A DNA stretch of 64,000 nucleotides from an uncultured Collinsella sp. (GTDB lineage: Bacteria; Actinomycetota; Coriobacteriia; Coriobacteriales; Coriobacteriaceae). Below, piece after piece: positions 54,744 to 63,459 of this stretch. The stretch spans positions 1 through 64,000 of the forward strand of contig CABUSV010000011.1 of NCBI GenBank assembly GCA_902494345.1. The letters are read 5' to 3'. Under the pieces are notes generated by a model that searched no databases, had not been told where the DNA came from, and saw only the letters and a program-made list of their open reading frames with translations. Both the position numbers and the translations under genes were made by a program. The stretch's first letter is position 1. Every line of letters starts with the position of its first letter.

Positions 54744-56585
54744 TTAGCCCTCCTTGGTCGCAGAGATAGTGTCGGATACTTCGGCCGGCCCGCCAAAGGC
54801 GCGGGCAGCCGCGGCTCCGCCGGCAAGCGGCGTTGCCATGGGAATTTTCGCACGTCGTGCTGACGCGACGGGAAGCTCAAAGGCAAACCCCATCGCCAGC
54901 AAAAACCACGTGAGCGCATAGGTTGCAATTATGGCGGCCACCAGGCCACCCGCCACGGCATGCTGGGAAAACACGGCACATGCGAGTGCGGCCAGAGCCG
55001 GAACCTCGCAGGCGGAAAGGGCCAACACGCCCTGCAGGAATCCCGCACGGCGGTCGCGCGCCAAGGCCCCGGCAGCGACGCCCACCATGCCCGGCGGCGC
55101 CAACGCCAGCGCGGCGATCATGGCCGGCAGTTTCCCGGACCACATAAGCGGTCCCACGACGAGCGTCACATGGGCGCCCGACGCCAACAGCGCCGCTGAT
55201 ACCACGACCGCAGCCCAAAGCACGCCGCATACCGCCGTCGCACCAACCATCACCGCACGCCGGGCCGTGTGCCCCGATACCTCCATCGGGCATGGCATGA
55301 GCGGCTCGGCGCGAAGCGAGCGGGCGACATTTTGCGCATAGTGGTCGCAAAATGCCGAGAGCGCCGCCTCCACCGCAGCCGGCTCGGGACGATCTTCCTG
55401 ATGGCAGGACAGACAGGCCATCACCACATCGAACAGCTGGGCGTCGACAAACGCCAGCGAATCGCGCAGATCCTCGGAATTTGGATCGAGCCCCAGCTGC
55501 TGAGCCTGTTCGGCCGCGGCAAGTGCCACATCGGGCTCGCGTCGCAGCAGTTGCGTCAAGTTGCAGCCGGGCGCGTGGGCGCCGACGGGATAATCGGGCA
55601 GCGTATCCATCTTGAGGCGATAAGGGCTGGCGATATCGCGCGTCTTTTTGCGCGAGCCCGAAGTACCCGACGCACCCGGCGCCACTTCGTACGGCGCGAC
55701 ACCGGCGATGAGCTCGTAGACCGTACTCGCCGCTGCATAGACATCGATCGCCGGCGACATGCGAAGCATGCGCAGGTCGGGGATATCGTCGGTGAGCATC
55801 TCGGGCGGGGCATAGGCCACCGTCGCGCGGCGCAACGTGGCATAGCGCTCGGTAAACGATGCCTTGCCGCCGGTGCCGGCCACCGCAGAGGCGGGCTCGA
55901 GCGCCAGCGACGACCCAAAGTCGATCAAGCACAGGTCGAAGGTTCCTTCGGCAAGCTGTCGGTCGAGCGGCAGGCGCGCCGTGCGCACCATAATATTAGC
56001 GGGCGAGATATCGCGATGGACGAACCCCTCGCCTACCAAGCTCATGCGGCAGAGCAGATCGAACAGGTCGCGACCCAGGCGCGCCGCCACGAGCGGCGAT
56101 AGACGCCCGGCATCGTCCACGGCAAGGCGCGAGTGCAGGCGAGCGAGCGTCTCGCCCTCGACCCACTCCATGACAATCGCGGGCACGCCGTCGACCTCGC
56201 CCCACCCGTATAAGCGGGGAAAGCCCTTAAGGCCCGAAAGGGCACGATGGCATTCATATTCTTCGCGAAACGCCGCCTTGAACTTGGTGACCAGCGCCTC
56301 GTGGGCGACATCGTCATCAAATTCGTCGCGCGTTGGCAAAATGAGCTGCTTGAGCGCCACGGCCTCGCCCTGCGCATTGACGGCACGCGTCACGCGGCCG
56401 ATGCCGCCGCGGCGCATGGTGGCGTCGTCGGCAAACAGCATCGTAAAACGGCGCAGGTAAGCGGGAAGCTCGTCCGTGCCCAGGGCGACGGCCGGCTCGA
56501 ACCCGTCGACGCGTGCCAGGCGCAGGCCCACCATGGGATCACGGTTGAGCGACTGGGCTGCCGTAGAAGCGAGGTCGTTCGTCAT
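54744..56585 (-). CDS. Membrane serine/threonine protein kinase
   Basis: A 613-aa Hanks-type kinase. The catalytic domain (about 45-330) has a degenerate glycine loop RRGGIGRV (58-65), Lys79, HRDISPANIM with Asp192, and IDFGSS with Asp222, so it looks active. A proline-rich gap precedes a C-terminal part with four or five transmembrane segments (about 465-590). No PASTA or other extracellular sensor domain is present, unlike PknB. The start at 56585 overlaps the stop of the upstream surface-protein gene (ATGA), and a longer frame is not favoured. Confidence 0.9.
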   Translation of the reverse strand: MTNDLASTAAQSLNRDPMVGLRLARVDGFEPAVALGTDELPAYLRRFTMLFADDATMRRGGIGRVTRAVNAQGEAVALKQLILPTRDEFDDDVAHEALVTKFKAAFREEYECHRALSGLKGFPRLYGWGEVDGVPAIVMEWVEGETLARLHSRLAVDDAGRLSPLVAARLGRDLFDLLCRMSLVGEGFVHRDISPANIMVRTARLPLDRQLAEGTFDLCLIDFGSSLALEPASAVAGTGGKASFTERYATLRRATVAYAPPEMLTDDIPDLRMLRMSPAIDVYAAASTVYELIAGVAPYEVAPGASGTSGSRKKTRDIASPYRLKMDTLPDYPVGAHAPGCNLTQLLRREPDVALAAAEQAQQLGLDPNSEDLRDSLAFVDAQLFDVVMACLSCHQEDRPEPAAVEAALSAFCDHYAQNVARSLRAEPLMPCPMEVSGHTARRAVMVGATAVCGVLWAAVVVSAALLASGAHVTLVVGPLMWSGKLPAMIAALALAPPGMVGVAAGALARDRRAGFLQGVLALSACEVPALAALACAVFSQHAVAGGLVAAIIATYALTWFLLAMGFAFELPVASARRAKIPMATPLAGGAAAARAFGGPAEVSDTISATKEG

Positions 56586-57490
56586 AGGGCGATCGCCGCC
56601 ACATTGGTGTTGAAGTTGTTGAGCGCGACATCGTCGTTGCCGTAGTGCCCAACCCATTGACACAGATTTGTGTAGCAACCCCAAAGGTTGGCGAATTGTC
56701 GATACCACGTTGACTGGGGAGGAAACGTCTGCCGGCCAAACTCGGCACGGATGACAAACATGTCATTGACCAGGCTGTCGCACGGTCCGGTGTCGCCCGT
56801 GGCGTTATAGGTCGAAACCACACTATTGGCGCGGGCGACATAGCCATCGAGTAGGTTGTATTTGGTCACGAGCCAACTGTGGATACTCTCCTCCTCCGCA
56901 GCCGAGAGGCCACCTGAGCCCGTGTCGCCGCCGTTACCGCCGTCCGTCGAGCCGCCACTCGAAGATCCACCGCCAGAGGCGGAGCCCGAGCCGGAACCGC
57001 CATCCGAGCCCGCCGAGCCGGTACCAGAACCGGACCCGCCCGAGCCGCCGGGCTTACCCGCCTGCTGCGTATCCTGCTCCTTTTGTTGCTCTGCCTTGTT
57101 AACGACAGAAGCCACGCTGTTATTGGAAAGCTTCGAGATGACCTTGGTGTTGGTGAGCACGATGGTCTTGCCGTTTGCCAGCGTGATCTCGTTGGACGCC
57201 TGCTCGCCCTCGTCCGCGGGATCGACGCCAAACACGGTGCGCCCGACCACGCTCGCCCACGCATATCCAGTTGTCGTTCCCAAGTCGCTTTTGGCCTTGC
57301 GCCCAATATGCAGCTCGCGCGCAGCATGCGCCTGTACCAGGGACGGCACCGTCATGCCATAAGCCGAAACACCGGCTATGACCAGCACGAGCGAGCAAGA
57401 CAGCAGCACATACGCCCGTGGCGCCAGGCCCAGCCGGCGTCGCATGCGCACCGCGGCGCCATGCTTTGTCTGAGTGCCCCCGGGCCGCAT
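56582..57490 (-). CDS. Membrane-anchored Gly/Ser-linker surface protein
   Basis: A 302-aa protein with a basic cytoplasmic N terminus, one transmembrane anchor (about 26-46), an extracytoplasmic segment, and a Gly/Ser-rich linker (about 145-194). A C-terminal globular domain (about 195-302) carries three cysteines at 237, 272 and 277, and is rich in Trp and Tyr. No family is recognised. The start at 57490 has GGAGGAG upstream; a frame 63 codons longer has none. Its stop overlaps the kinase start by 4 bp, so it may be the sensor or substrate of the kinase. Confidence 0.75.
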   Translation of the reverse strand: MRPGGTQTKHGAAVRMRRRLGLAPRAYVLLSCSLVLVIAGVSAYGMTVPSLVQAHAARELHIGRKAKSDLGTTTGYAWASVVGRTVFGVDPADEGEQASNEITLANGKTIVLTNTKVISKLSNNSVASVVNKAEQQKEQDTQQAGKPGGSGGSGSGTGSAGSDGGSGSGSASGGGSSSGGSTDGGNGGDTGSGGLSAAEEESIHSWLVTKYNLLDGYVARANSVVSTYNATGDTGPCDSLVNDMFVIRAEFGRQTFPPQSTWYRQFANLWGCYTNLCQWVGHYGNDDVALNNFNTNVAAIAL

Positions 57491-57512
57491 GCATTCTCCT
57501 CCAACAAAAACA

Positions 57513-57530
57513 CGCCGCTTAAAGGCGGCG
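57513..57530 (-). terminator. Terminator of recR
   Basis: CGCCGC (57513-57518) pairs with GCGGCG (57525-57530), with TGTTTTTG after it on the minus strand. It lies about 200 bp past the recR stop codon, leaving a stretch (57531-57733) with no gene seen. Confidence 0.7.
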
Positions 57531-57733
57531 CATTCTTTCATATCCACATTTGAGTGGATCAGCGAACCCAAGAGGTTGCGCAACGAATGGGCAAATACGA
57601 GGTACAAGCGGACCCATCCACGCGATAAGCGGATGAAAAGCAGGTTTGTTGCACAACAAATGCATGAACGCGCGCCCAATTATGAGCGCCCCGTGCGGCA
57701 GGCCGACGGGACATGCCGCGGAGCTGACGCCGC

Positions 57734-58330
57734 CTAGATCGCGCGGCGGGCCTCGATAGCGCGGCCAAGCGTAAGCTCGTCGGCATACTCCAAATCGCCG
57801 CCCACGGGAAGGCCGCTCGCAAGACGCGATACCTCAACGCCCAATGGCTTGATGGTGCGAGCAAGGTAGCTCGCCGTGGTCTCACCCTCAATGTTGGGGT
57901 TGGTGGCGATAATGACCTCGTGGATGTCCTCGTGGCCCAGGCGTGCCAGCAGCTCGCGGATATGCAGCTGCTCGGGACCGATCTTGTCCATGGGGCTGAT
58001 CACGCCACCCAGCACATGGTACAGGCCATGATAGCTGCCTGTGCGCTCGATTGCCTGGACGTCGCGCGGCTCGCCCACCACGCAAATGCGAGTGGTATCG
58101 CGCATCGGGTCCTGGCAGATGGAGCACTCGTCGGCCGTGGCGTAGTTAAAGCAACGGCTGCAAAAGTGGACCTCCTGCTTGACCTCCAAGATGGCCTCGG
58201 CCAGGCGGCGGGCCTCCTCGGCATCGGCCTCGAGCAGGTAATACGCGATGCGCTGGGCCGACTTGGGACCAATGCCCGGCAGACGACCCAGCTCATCGAG
58301 CAGTTTTTGCAGACTGTGATTCGCACTCAT
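57734..58330 (-). CDS. recR: Recombination mediator RecR
   Basis: A 198-aa DNA-binding protein of the RecFOR pathway. The N-terminal helix-hairpin-helix is LGRLPGIGPKSAQRIAYYLL, the zinc finger has cysteines in FCSRCFNYATADECSICQDP, and the Toprim domain has ICVVGEPRDV and NPNIEGETTA. It follows the ybaB gene by 13 bp, the usual order with ybaB. The ribosome site is weak, so coupling with ybaB is likely. Confidence 0.96.
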   Translation of the reverse strand: MSANHSLQKLLDELGRLPGIGPKSAQRIAYYLLEADAEEARRLAEAILEVKQEVHFCSRCFNYATADECSICQDPMRDTTRICVVGEPRDVQAIERTGSYHGLYHVLGGVISPMDKIGPEQLHIRELLARLGHEDIHEVIIATNPNIEGETTASYLARTIKPLGVEVSRLASGLPVGGDLEYADELTLGRAIEARRAI

Positions 58331-58343
58331 ATATATGCGTGTC

Positions 58344-58664
58344 TTAGAACGGCATGCCCGGGATGTTGAGGCCGCCGGTGATGGCGCCCATCTGCTTGTT
58401 GGCGAGCTCGTTGACGCCGCGGACGGCCTCGTTGACGGCAGCCATGATCATGTCCTGCAGCATATCGACATCCTCGGGATCGAGGGCATCGGGATCGATG
58501 GTGAGGTTGACGAGCTCCATCTCGCCGTTAACGGTCACCTTGACCATGCCGCCGCCGGCAGAGGCGTCGACGGTCTGGGACTTGAGGTTCTCCTGCGCGG
58601 CGGCAAGCTGCTCCTGCATCTTGCGGGCTTGCTTCATCATCTGCTGCATGTTCATACCGGCCAT
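58344..58664 (-). CDS. YbaB/EbfC nucleoid-associated protein
   Basis: A 106-aa DNA-binding protein. MQQMMKQARKMQEQLA at the N terminus, GGGMVKVTVNGEMEL in the middle and the acidic DPDALDPEDVDMLQDM are typical of the family. AAAGGAGCC precedes the ATG. It is co-transcribed with recR. In most relatives dnaX is directly upstream, but here an ATPase gene and a small membrane-protein gene intervene. Confidence 0.96.
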   Translation of the reverse strand: MAGMNMQQMMKQARKMQEQLAAAQENLKSQTVDASAGGGMVKVTVNGEMELVNLTIDPDALDPEDVDMLQDMIMAAVNEAVRGVNELANKQMGAITGGLNIPGMPF

Positions 58665-58784
58665 AATGGCTCCTTTACGTGCGACCGCGCGACGAGCCGC
58701 AAGGGCAGCCGGAGCGCGGCGAGGCTTTCAAACTTAAAAATCGTACCACGGCGCGGGGCAAGCAAGCGGGGCGGACACATTCCC

Positions 58785-60191
58785 TCAGTCGATATACATG
58801 TCCTCCAACGTGACGATTCGCCAATCTTCGCGCGCGGCGAGCTTCTTTTTTGTAGCGGCACTCACATCGTGTTTGCAGAACAGCATGAAATGAAAGGCGG
58901 CATACCCCTTTACTAGGCCTCGTTTGCTTTCGAGGTCGTCAATCTCTGCCGACTCGTCAAACGACTCCCTATATTTGCACTCTCCAACAACTAGGCGCTT
59001 TGAAACCCGATCCGCAGCCAGAACATCAATGTCGTCCTGAGCCCGCTTGGCGGGATTTGTTCCCCACCACGACGACACCGTCGTTGCCGGAATTGGCAAC
59101 TCGCCCCGTTTCGCCCGCTCGACCATCCACTCGGCACACAACGCTTCGAACCGATGGCCCAGGCATTCGTTCAGTTGCTCTTCTGGAAGCGCGTTGATGA
59201 CCGCCTGCCCTAAGCCCGCCTCGATATCGGACGAATACGGCATGACGAACCGGAACCAAAACGCATAGCACGGCTCGGACAGTCGATATATTCCGCGCTT
59301 GCTTGTTTCGGGGTTCTCGCCAAACGGAACGGCCTTTTCTATGATTCCTACCGATTCCAACGCCTTGAGATAGCGAGGCAGCGTTGTCTGGGCGATTCCC
59401 ACGCGGTCGGCAATCTGCTTCGCACGGTTTGCACCGGCAGCTACAGCCCGCAAGATCGAGTTGTATATTGCCGGCTCCTGGAACTCCTGACGAATCAGGC
59501 CCTCCGGCTCACCATAGAGAAACCCCATGGGATCAAAGTAGAGCCGTGCCAGGTTCTCTTTGAGCCCCACGCTCGAATCCAGCTGCTGCAGATAGTATGG
59601 AACGCCGCCAAAGCAGCCATAGAATTTAAAGGCATCTTGAGCGCTCAAGCCCGGAAGCATCTTGGCGGCGTCCTTAAATCCAAGATCGTGCACTTTGATT
59701 TGGGCCGTGCGCCGACCAAACAGGGGACTTTTGCGTCCCAGCACGCTGCTTTCCATAAAACCCTGGTTGCTGCCGCAAAGAATAAGAAAGGCGCTCGTTT
59801 CCTTGAAGGCCCTATCGATGGCAACCTGGAAAATCGAGGGCAGCGCCTCGTTGCGCATCGCCGCATAGGGGAACTCGTCGAACACAAAGACAAATCGCTC
59901 GGCGCGTGCTCGATCGGCGATAAAGGACAGCGCGTCAGTCCAAGATGAGAATCCGCCAAGCGATGCGGGAAGATTGAAAAAGCTAGCGATAGCGCGATTG
60001 AAATCTGCGAGGTTGTCGGCATCGCTTTGCTCGAGAGCGGTAAACGAGAGCGTCCGTTTACCGCGGCAGAACTCGTTGATCAGCGTCGTCTTTCCCACGC
60101 GTCGACGACCGTACACAACGGCCATCTGAAATGAACGCTGCTCATAAAGGGATTCGAGTTTTGCAAGCTCCGCTTCGCGCCCGACAAACAT
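58785..60191 (-). CDS. AAA ATPase with DUF234 domain
   Basis: A 468-aa protein of the archaeal-type ATPase family common as an accessory gene. Walker A is GRRRVGKTT (28-36), Walker B is VFVFDEFPY (about 100-108) and a winged helix (RAKQIADRVGIAQTTLPRYL) follows. The C-terminal DUF234 nuclease-like region has DDIDVLAAD and LVVGECKYR. It lies between ybaB and dnaX, an unusual place, and its promoter has several AT-rich dyads. It is probably a transferred gene of unknown function, as is the DUF4143 ATPase at 48164. Confidence 0.88.
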   Translation of the reverse strand: MFVGREAELAKLESLYEQRSFQMAVVYGRRRVGKTTLINEFCRGKRTLSFTALEQSDADNLADFNRAIASFFNLPASLGGFSSWTDALSFIADRARAERFVFVFDEFPYAAMRNEALPSIFQVAIDRAFKETSAFLILCGSNQGFMESSVLGRKSPLFGRRTAQIKVHDLGFKDAAKMLPGLSAQDAFKFYGCFGGVPYYLQQLDSSVGLKENLARLYFDPMGFLYGEPEGLIRQEFQEPAIYNSILRAVAAGANRAKQIADRVGIAQTTLPRYLKALESVGIIEKAVPFGENPETSKRGIYRLSEPCYAFWFRFVMPYSSDIEAGLGQAVINALPEEQLNECLGHRFEALCAEWMVERAKRGELPIPATTVSSWWGTNPAKRAQDDIDVLAADRVSKRLVVGECKYRESFDESAEIDDLESKRGLVKGYAAFHFMLFCKHDVSAATKKKLAAREDWRIVTLEDMYID

Positions 60192-60240
60192 TATGCACTC
60201 CCGAATTATGCAGGGTCGAATAATTCATACTTGCATAATA
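60192..60240. promoter_or_regulatory. AT-rich dyads upstream of the DUF234 ATPase gene
   Basis: GAATTAT with ATAATTC (60202 and 60219) and ATTATGCA with TGCATAAT (60204 and 60232) overlap in the leader of the ATPase gene. They resemble an operator for autoregulation. Confidence 0.4.
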
Positions 60241-60383
60241 TCTTATAATCTACCTAGCCGGGCCGGTCCCCGACATTTTCTGCATCCAGCTAGATAACAA
60301 AATGCCGAACCGCCGCTCGAGGTGGCGCTCATGACGGCATGGTATAATTTGATTGTCACAGATAGCAATTTGGAGGTGCCCCC

Positions 60384-60857
60384 ATGAATGCCCCCGACGC
60401 GCTCCAAAACATCCGCTCAAAACACCCCGTTGCATATGTGGTTCTCTATCTCTTTGTCGGCTGGGCATTGCTGGTTGTCATCACCCATGCTATAGCCTTT
60501 GGAGCAGAGCTGTTGATAGCCAGCTCGGACCAGCCCGTCGTCAAATGGGAAGCAGCCGATGAGTGCACCGATGGAACCCGAACTGTTTACTACAACAGCC
60601 CGTCCCTCTATCAAGAGTTCAAGGTCAAGATAAAGGACTTCAAGATTGTCGATGCCGAGCCAGGCGTTTATTCGGCAATCGGAGCAACCGTCAACGCCGA
60701 GCAAGTCGAGTACACGGACAGCCATGCGACGTATCGTATCGACCTCAGCATCCTAGGCCGGCCATCGCGTACCTGCCTGCTCGAATGCGACATACGCGGC
60801 ACCACACTACACATGTCCGAAATACAGATGCGCCCGGGCAAAGGGTTCTCTTCTTGA
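60384..60857 (+). CDS. Hypothetical single-pass membrane protein
   Basis: A 157-aa protein with no recognised family. A short cytoplasmic head is followed by one transmembrane helix (about 17-40), and then an extracytoplasmic domain of ~110 residues that looks beta-rich and contains three cysteines. GGAGGTGCCCCC precedes the ATG, a strong ribosome site, so the gene is probably real. It converges with dnaX and is divergent from the ATPase gene. It lies in the segment inserted between ybaB and dnaX. Confidence 0.7.
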   Translation: MNAPDALQNIRSKHPVAYVVLYLFVGWALLVVITHAIAFGAELLIASSDQPVVKWEAADECTDGTRTVYYNSPSLYQEFKVKIKDFKIVDAEPGVYSAIGATVNAEQVEYTDSHATYRIDLSILGRPSRTCLLECDIRGTTLHMSEIQMRPGKGFSS

Positions 60858-60878
60858 GCGGTATACCCGACCGCGCAG

Positions 60879-63344
60879 CTACTCCACCGGTTTGAAGATG
60901 GTGGACTGACCGAAGACGCTGCGGATGAGGGCTTTGGCCTCATCCTCGGTCTGCGGAATGCTCGGGGCTGCGCCCTGATGGCCGAAGGGGCTGTCGGCGC
61001 CGGGGTTGGACTCCCAAGGGGCAGCGGGGGCGTCCTCCTCTTTGGAGGCAGTTGCAGCGGACTTGGGCGCGGACGCCGCACCCGGCACGTCGAACGGGGG
61101 TAGATCGTCCCCGCCGGCATCGGCAGCAAAACCGCCGACCATGGCATCGTCGTAGGGAACCTGCTCGGATTCCCACGGCGCAGTCGACGCGGCAGGCTGA
61201 GCCTTGGGAGCGGGCGCGCGCTCGGGCGCTCGGGGCGCGGGCTCGGTCGGGAGCTTGCCCGTAGCAGGAGCGCCGGCAGGGTTGTCGGAGCGCAGCCATG
61301 GAGCCTTGCCCAGGTTGGACGACTTGGACGCAGACGCGACAGGCTTGGGCGCGGGCGCCGAGGCAGCAGGTTTGGGCGCCGCGGGCTTAGGCGCCGACGA
61401 GGTCGATGTCGCTACCGGCGCCGCTTGCTGCTGCGGCGCGCTGGCACTCGAGGATACAGGGGCCGCCGAGGACACGGGTTGCGGGTCCGCAGATACCGCA
61501 GCCCGTGCAGATGGAGAATGCTCCTCATGTTGAGGAGCCGGCGTGCCACCCCCATCCAGGACATAGTCGACGGTGCGACGACCGAAGACCGCGCAGACCG
61601 TCGGCAGGACCACCGACTGTGTGTCGGCGCGACCGAGCATCTTGATGGCAAAGGTCGAGCCCGCGGGGAACGAGACCGTGAGCTTGGAGCCATCGTCGGC
61701 GGTGGCGCGGGCGTTGAGCAAAAGCCCTGCGTAGGAGGCCTGACGAGCCTTGACGCGCTCGACGACCTCGGCCCATTTGCGCTGGAGCTCGCCGGCGTCC
61801 TCGACCGCGGGGGTCTCGGCGGCGCTGGCGGCGGCAACCTGAGCGGCAGTATTGGGCTTGGACACCGGCACGGTCGATGCAGCAGGCGCGGGAGCCGGAG
61901 CCGCAACGGGTTGAGGTGCAGGCGTTACCGGTTTGGACGCGGGAGCCGGAGCCGCGGACTTGGGTGCAGGCTGGGCAGCCGGGACAGCAGCGCCGCGGTC
62001 CCAAGGCATGCCACCCTGGTGCGCGGACGTAGCAGCGGGGGCAGTGGATGCCGCCGGAGCGGCAGCGCGGGCGCCCGAAATGAGCGTCGGCTGCTGGGCA
62101 GCAACGGGTACGGATGCTGCAGGCGCGGCGGCCTGAGCAGCAGTCACGCTCGCCGGCACGGCGCCGTTGGCAACCATGGCCTCCAAGCGAGCCACGCGCT
62201 CAGCCAAAGCTTCAATCGTTAAATCGGCCTCGGGACGCGTCAGGCGGGTGCAGGCGATCTCGAGCACCAGGCGCACGTCGCTCGCGCCCCTCATCTCCAA
62301 GGCGGCATCGTCGAGCACCGTCAGCACACGGGCCAAACGATCGGCAGGATGCTCGCCAAAGGCAGCGGCCTCGGCAGCAAGCGTCTCGGCCTGCTCGGAG
62401 CCGCCCTCAAACAGCTCGGCACGGGCACCGGCAACGCAGGCAACGTACACGTCACGCACATGCGCCACCAGGTCGCGCGTCAGCTCCAGCAGGTCATTGC
62501 CTTCCTCGACCTGCGCACGGATCAGTCCATAGAGCTCGGCAACATCGCGATCGGCAATGGCGCGGGAAAACTCGCCCAGGATCTGGTCCGAAACCTCACC
62601 CAAAAGCGAGCGGGCGTCGTCCGCATGCACGGTGCCGTTGCCGAAGACGCTCAGCTGCTCCAGTGTGGAGAGCGCGTCGCGCATGCCGCCCTTGGCATGG
62701 CGTGCCACGATGGCAAGCGCCTCGTCATCGTAATCGAAGCCCTCCTGCTCGCACACGTATGCCAGGCGGTGCTCGATATCCTCGTTGCCGATGCGATGGA
62801 AATCGAAACGCTGGCAGCGCGAGAGGATGGTCTCCAGAATCTTTTGCGGGTCGGTGGTGCACAGCACAAAGATCACGTGCGCCGGCGGCTCCTCAAGCGT
62901 CTTGAGCAGCGCGTTGAACGCCGCCGTCGTGAGCATGTGGACCTCGTCGATGATATAGATCTTGTACTTGCCGCGCACCGGGGCAAAGTTGACGGAGTTG
63001 ATGATCTCCTCGCGCACATTGTCCACGCCCGTGCGGCTTGCGGCATCGAGCTCGTAGACATCCGGGTGGTTGCCCTCGGCAATGAGCTCGCACTCCTCGC
63101 AAGTACCGTCGGGCATGCAGCCGCTTGCACCCTCGGCGCGCGCCGCCTCGGCATTGCGGCACAGCAGTGCCTTGGCCAGAATGCGCGCCATGGTGGTCTT
63201 GCCCGTGCCGCGCGGTCCGCAGAACAGATAGGCGTGGGACAGGCGCCCCTCGGTGATGGCGTGCTCGAGCGTCGAGACGATATGCTGCTGGCCCACCACA
63301 GAGTCGAAGGTGAGCGGGCGATACTTTCGGTACAACGATTCCAT
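60879..63344 (-). CDS. dnaX: DNA polymerase III gamma/tau subunit
   Basis: An 821-aa clamp-loader subunit. The ATPase domain has MESLYRKYRPLTF at the start, Walker A GPRGTGKT (43-50), zinc-ligand cysteines at 62, 76, 82 and 85, and IIDEVHML (131-138). After domain III comes a very long Ala/Pro/Ser-rich linker (about 410-500 and 590-780). The start at 63344 has GGGGGAG upstream; a frame 143 codons longer runs through the divergent gene and is not favoured. No slippery A-rich frameshift site is seen. Confidence 0.95.
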   Translation of the reverse strand: MESLYRKYRPLTFDSVVGQQHIVSTLEHAITEGRLSHAYLFCGPRGTGKTTMARILAKALLCRNAEAARAEGASGCMPDGTCEECELIAEGNHPDVYELDAASRTGVDNVREEIINSVNFAPVRGKYKIYIIDEVHMLTTAAFNALLKTLEEPPAHVIFVLCTTDPQKILETILSRCQRFDFHRIGNEDIEHRLAYVCEQEGFDYDDEALAIVARHAKGGMRDALSTLEQLSVFGNGTVHADDARSLLGEVSDQILGEFSRAIADRDVAELYGLIRAQVEEGNDLLELTRDLVAHVRDVYVACVAGARAELFEGGSEQAETLAAEAAAFGEHPADRLARVLTVLDDAALEMRGASDVRLVLEIACTRLTRPEADLTIEALAERVARLEAMVANGAVPASVTAAQAAAPAASVPVAAQQPTLISGARAAAPAASTAPAATSAHQGGMPWDRGAAVPAAQPAPKSAAPAPASKPVTPAPQPVAAPAPAPAASTVPVSKPNTAAQVAAASAAETPAVEDAGELQRKWAEVVERVKARQASYAGLLLNARATADDGSKLTVSFPAGSTFAIKMLGRADTQSVVLPTVCAVFGRRTVDYVLDGGGTPAPQHEEHSPSARAAVSADPQPVSSAAPVSSSASAPQQQAAPVATSTSSAPKPAAPKPAASAPAPKPVASASKSSNLGKAPWLRSDNPAGAPATGKLPTEPAPRAPERAPAPKAQPAASTAPWESEQVPYDDAMVGGFAADAGGDDLPPFDVPGAASAPKSAATASKEEDAPAAPWESNPGADSPFGHQGAAPSIPQTEDEAKALIRSVFGQSTIFKPVE

Positions 63345-63459
63345 GGGTGCTCCCCCGGGTATACTGAGTCTTGTTGCCGCGACGGCCAAGCGGTCGCACG
63401 GCATACTGCATTCATAATAACCCGTACGGCGAGCCCGCCGCGATAGGAGTCCAAAGAGC

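Noticed and set aside
54744..56708. Longer start for the kinase, 41 codons upstream
   Set aside because: No ribosome site, and it would overlap the upstream gene by about 125 bp. The ATGA overlap start fits much better.
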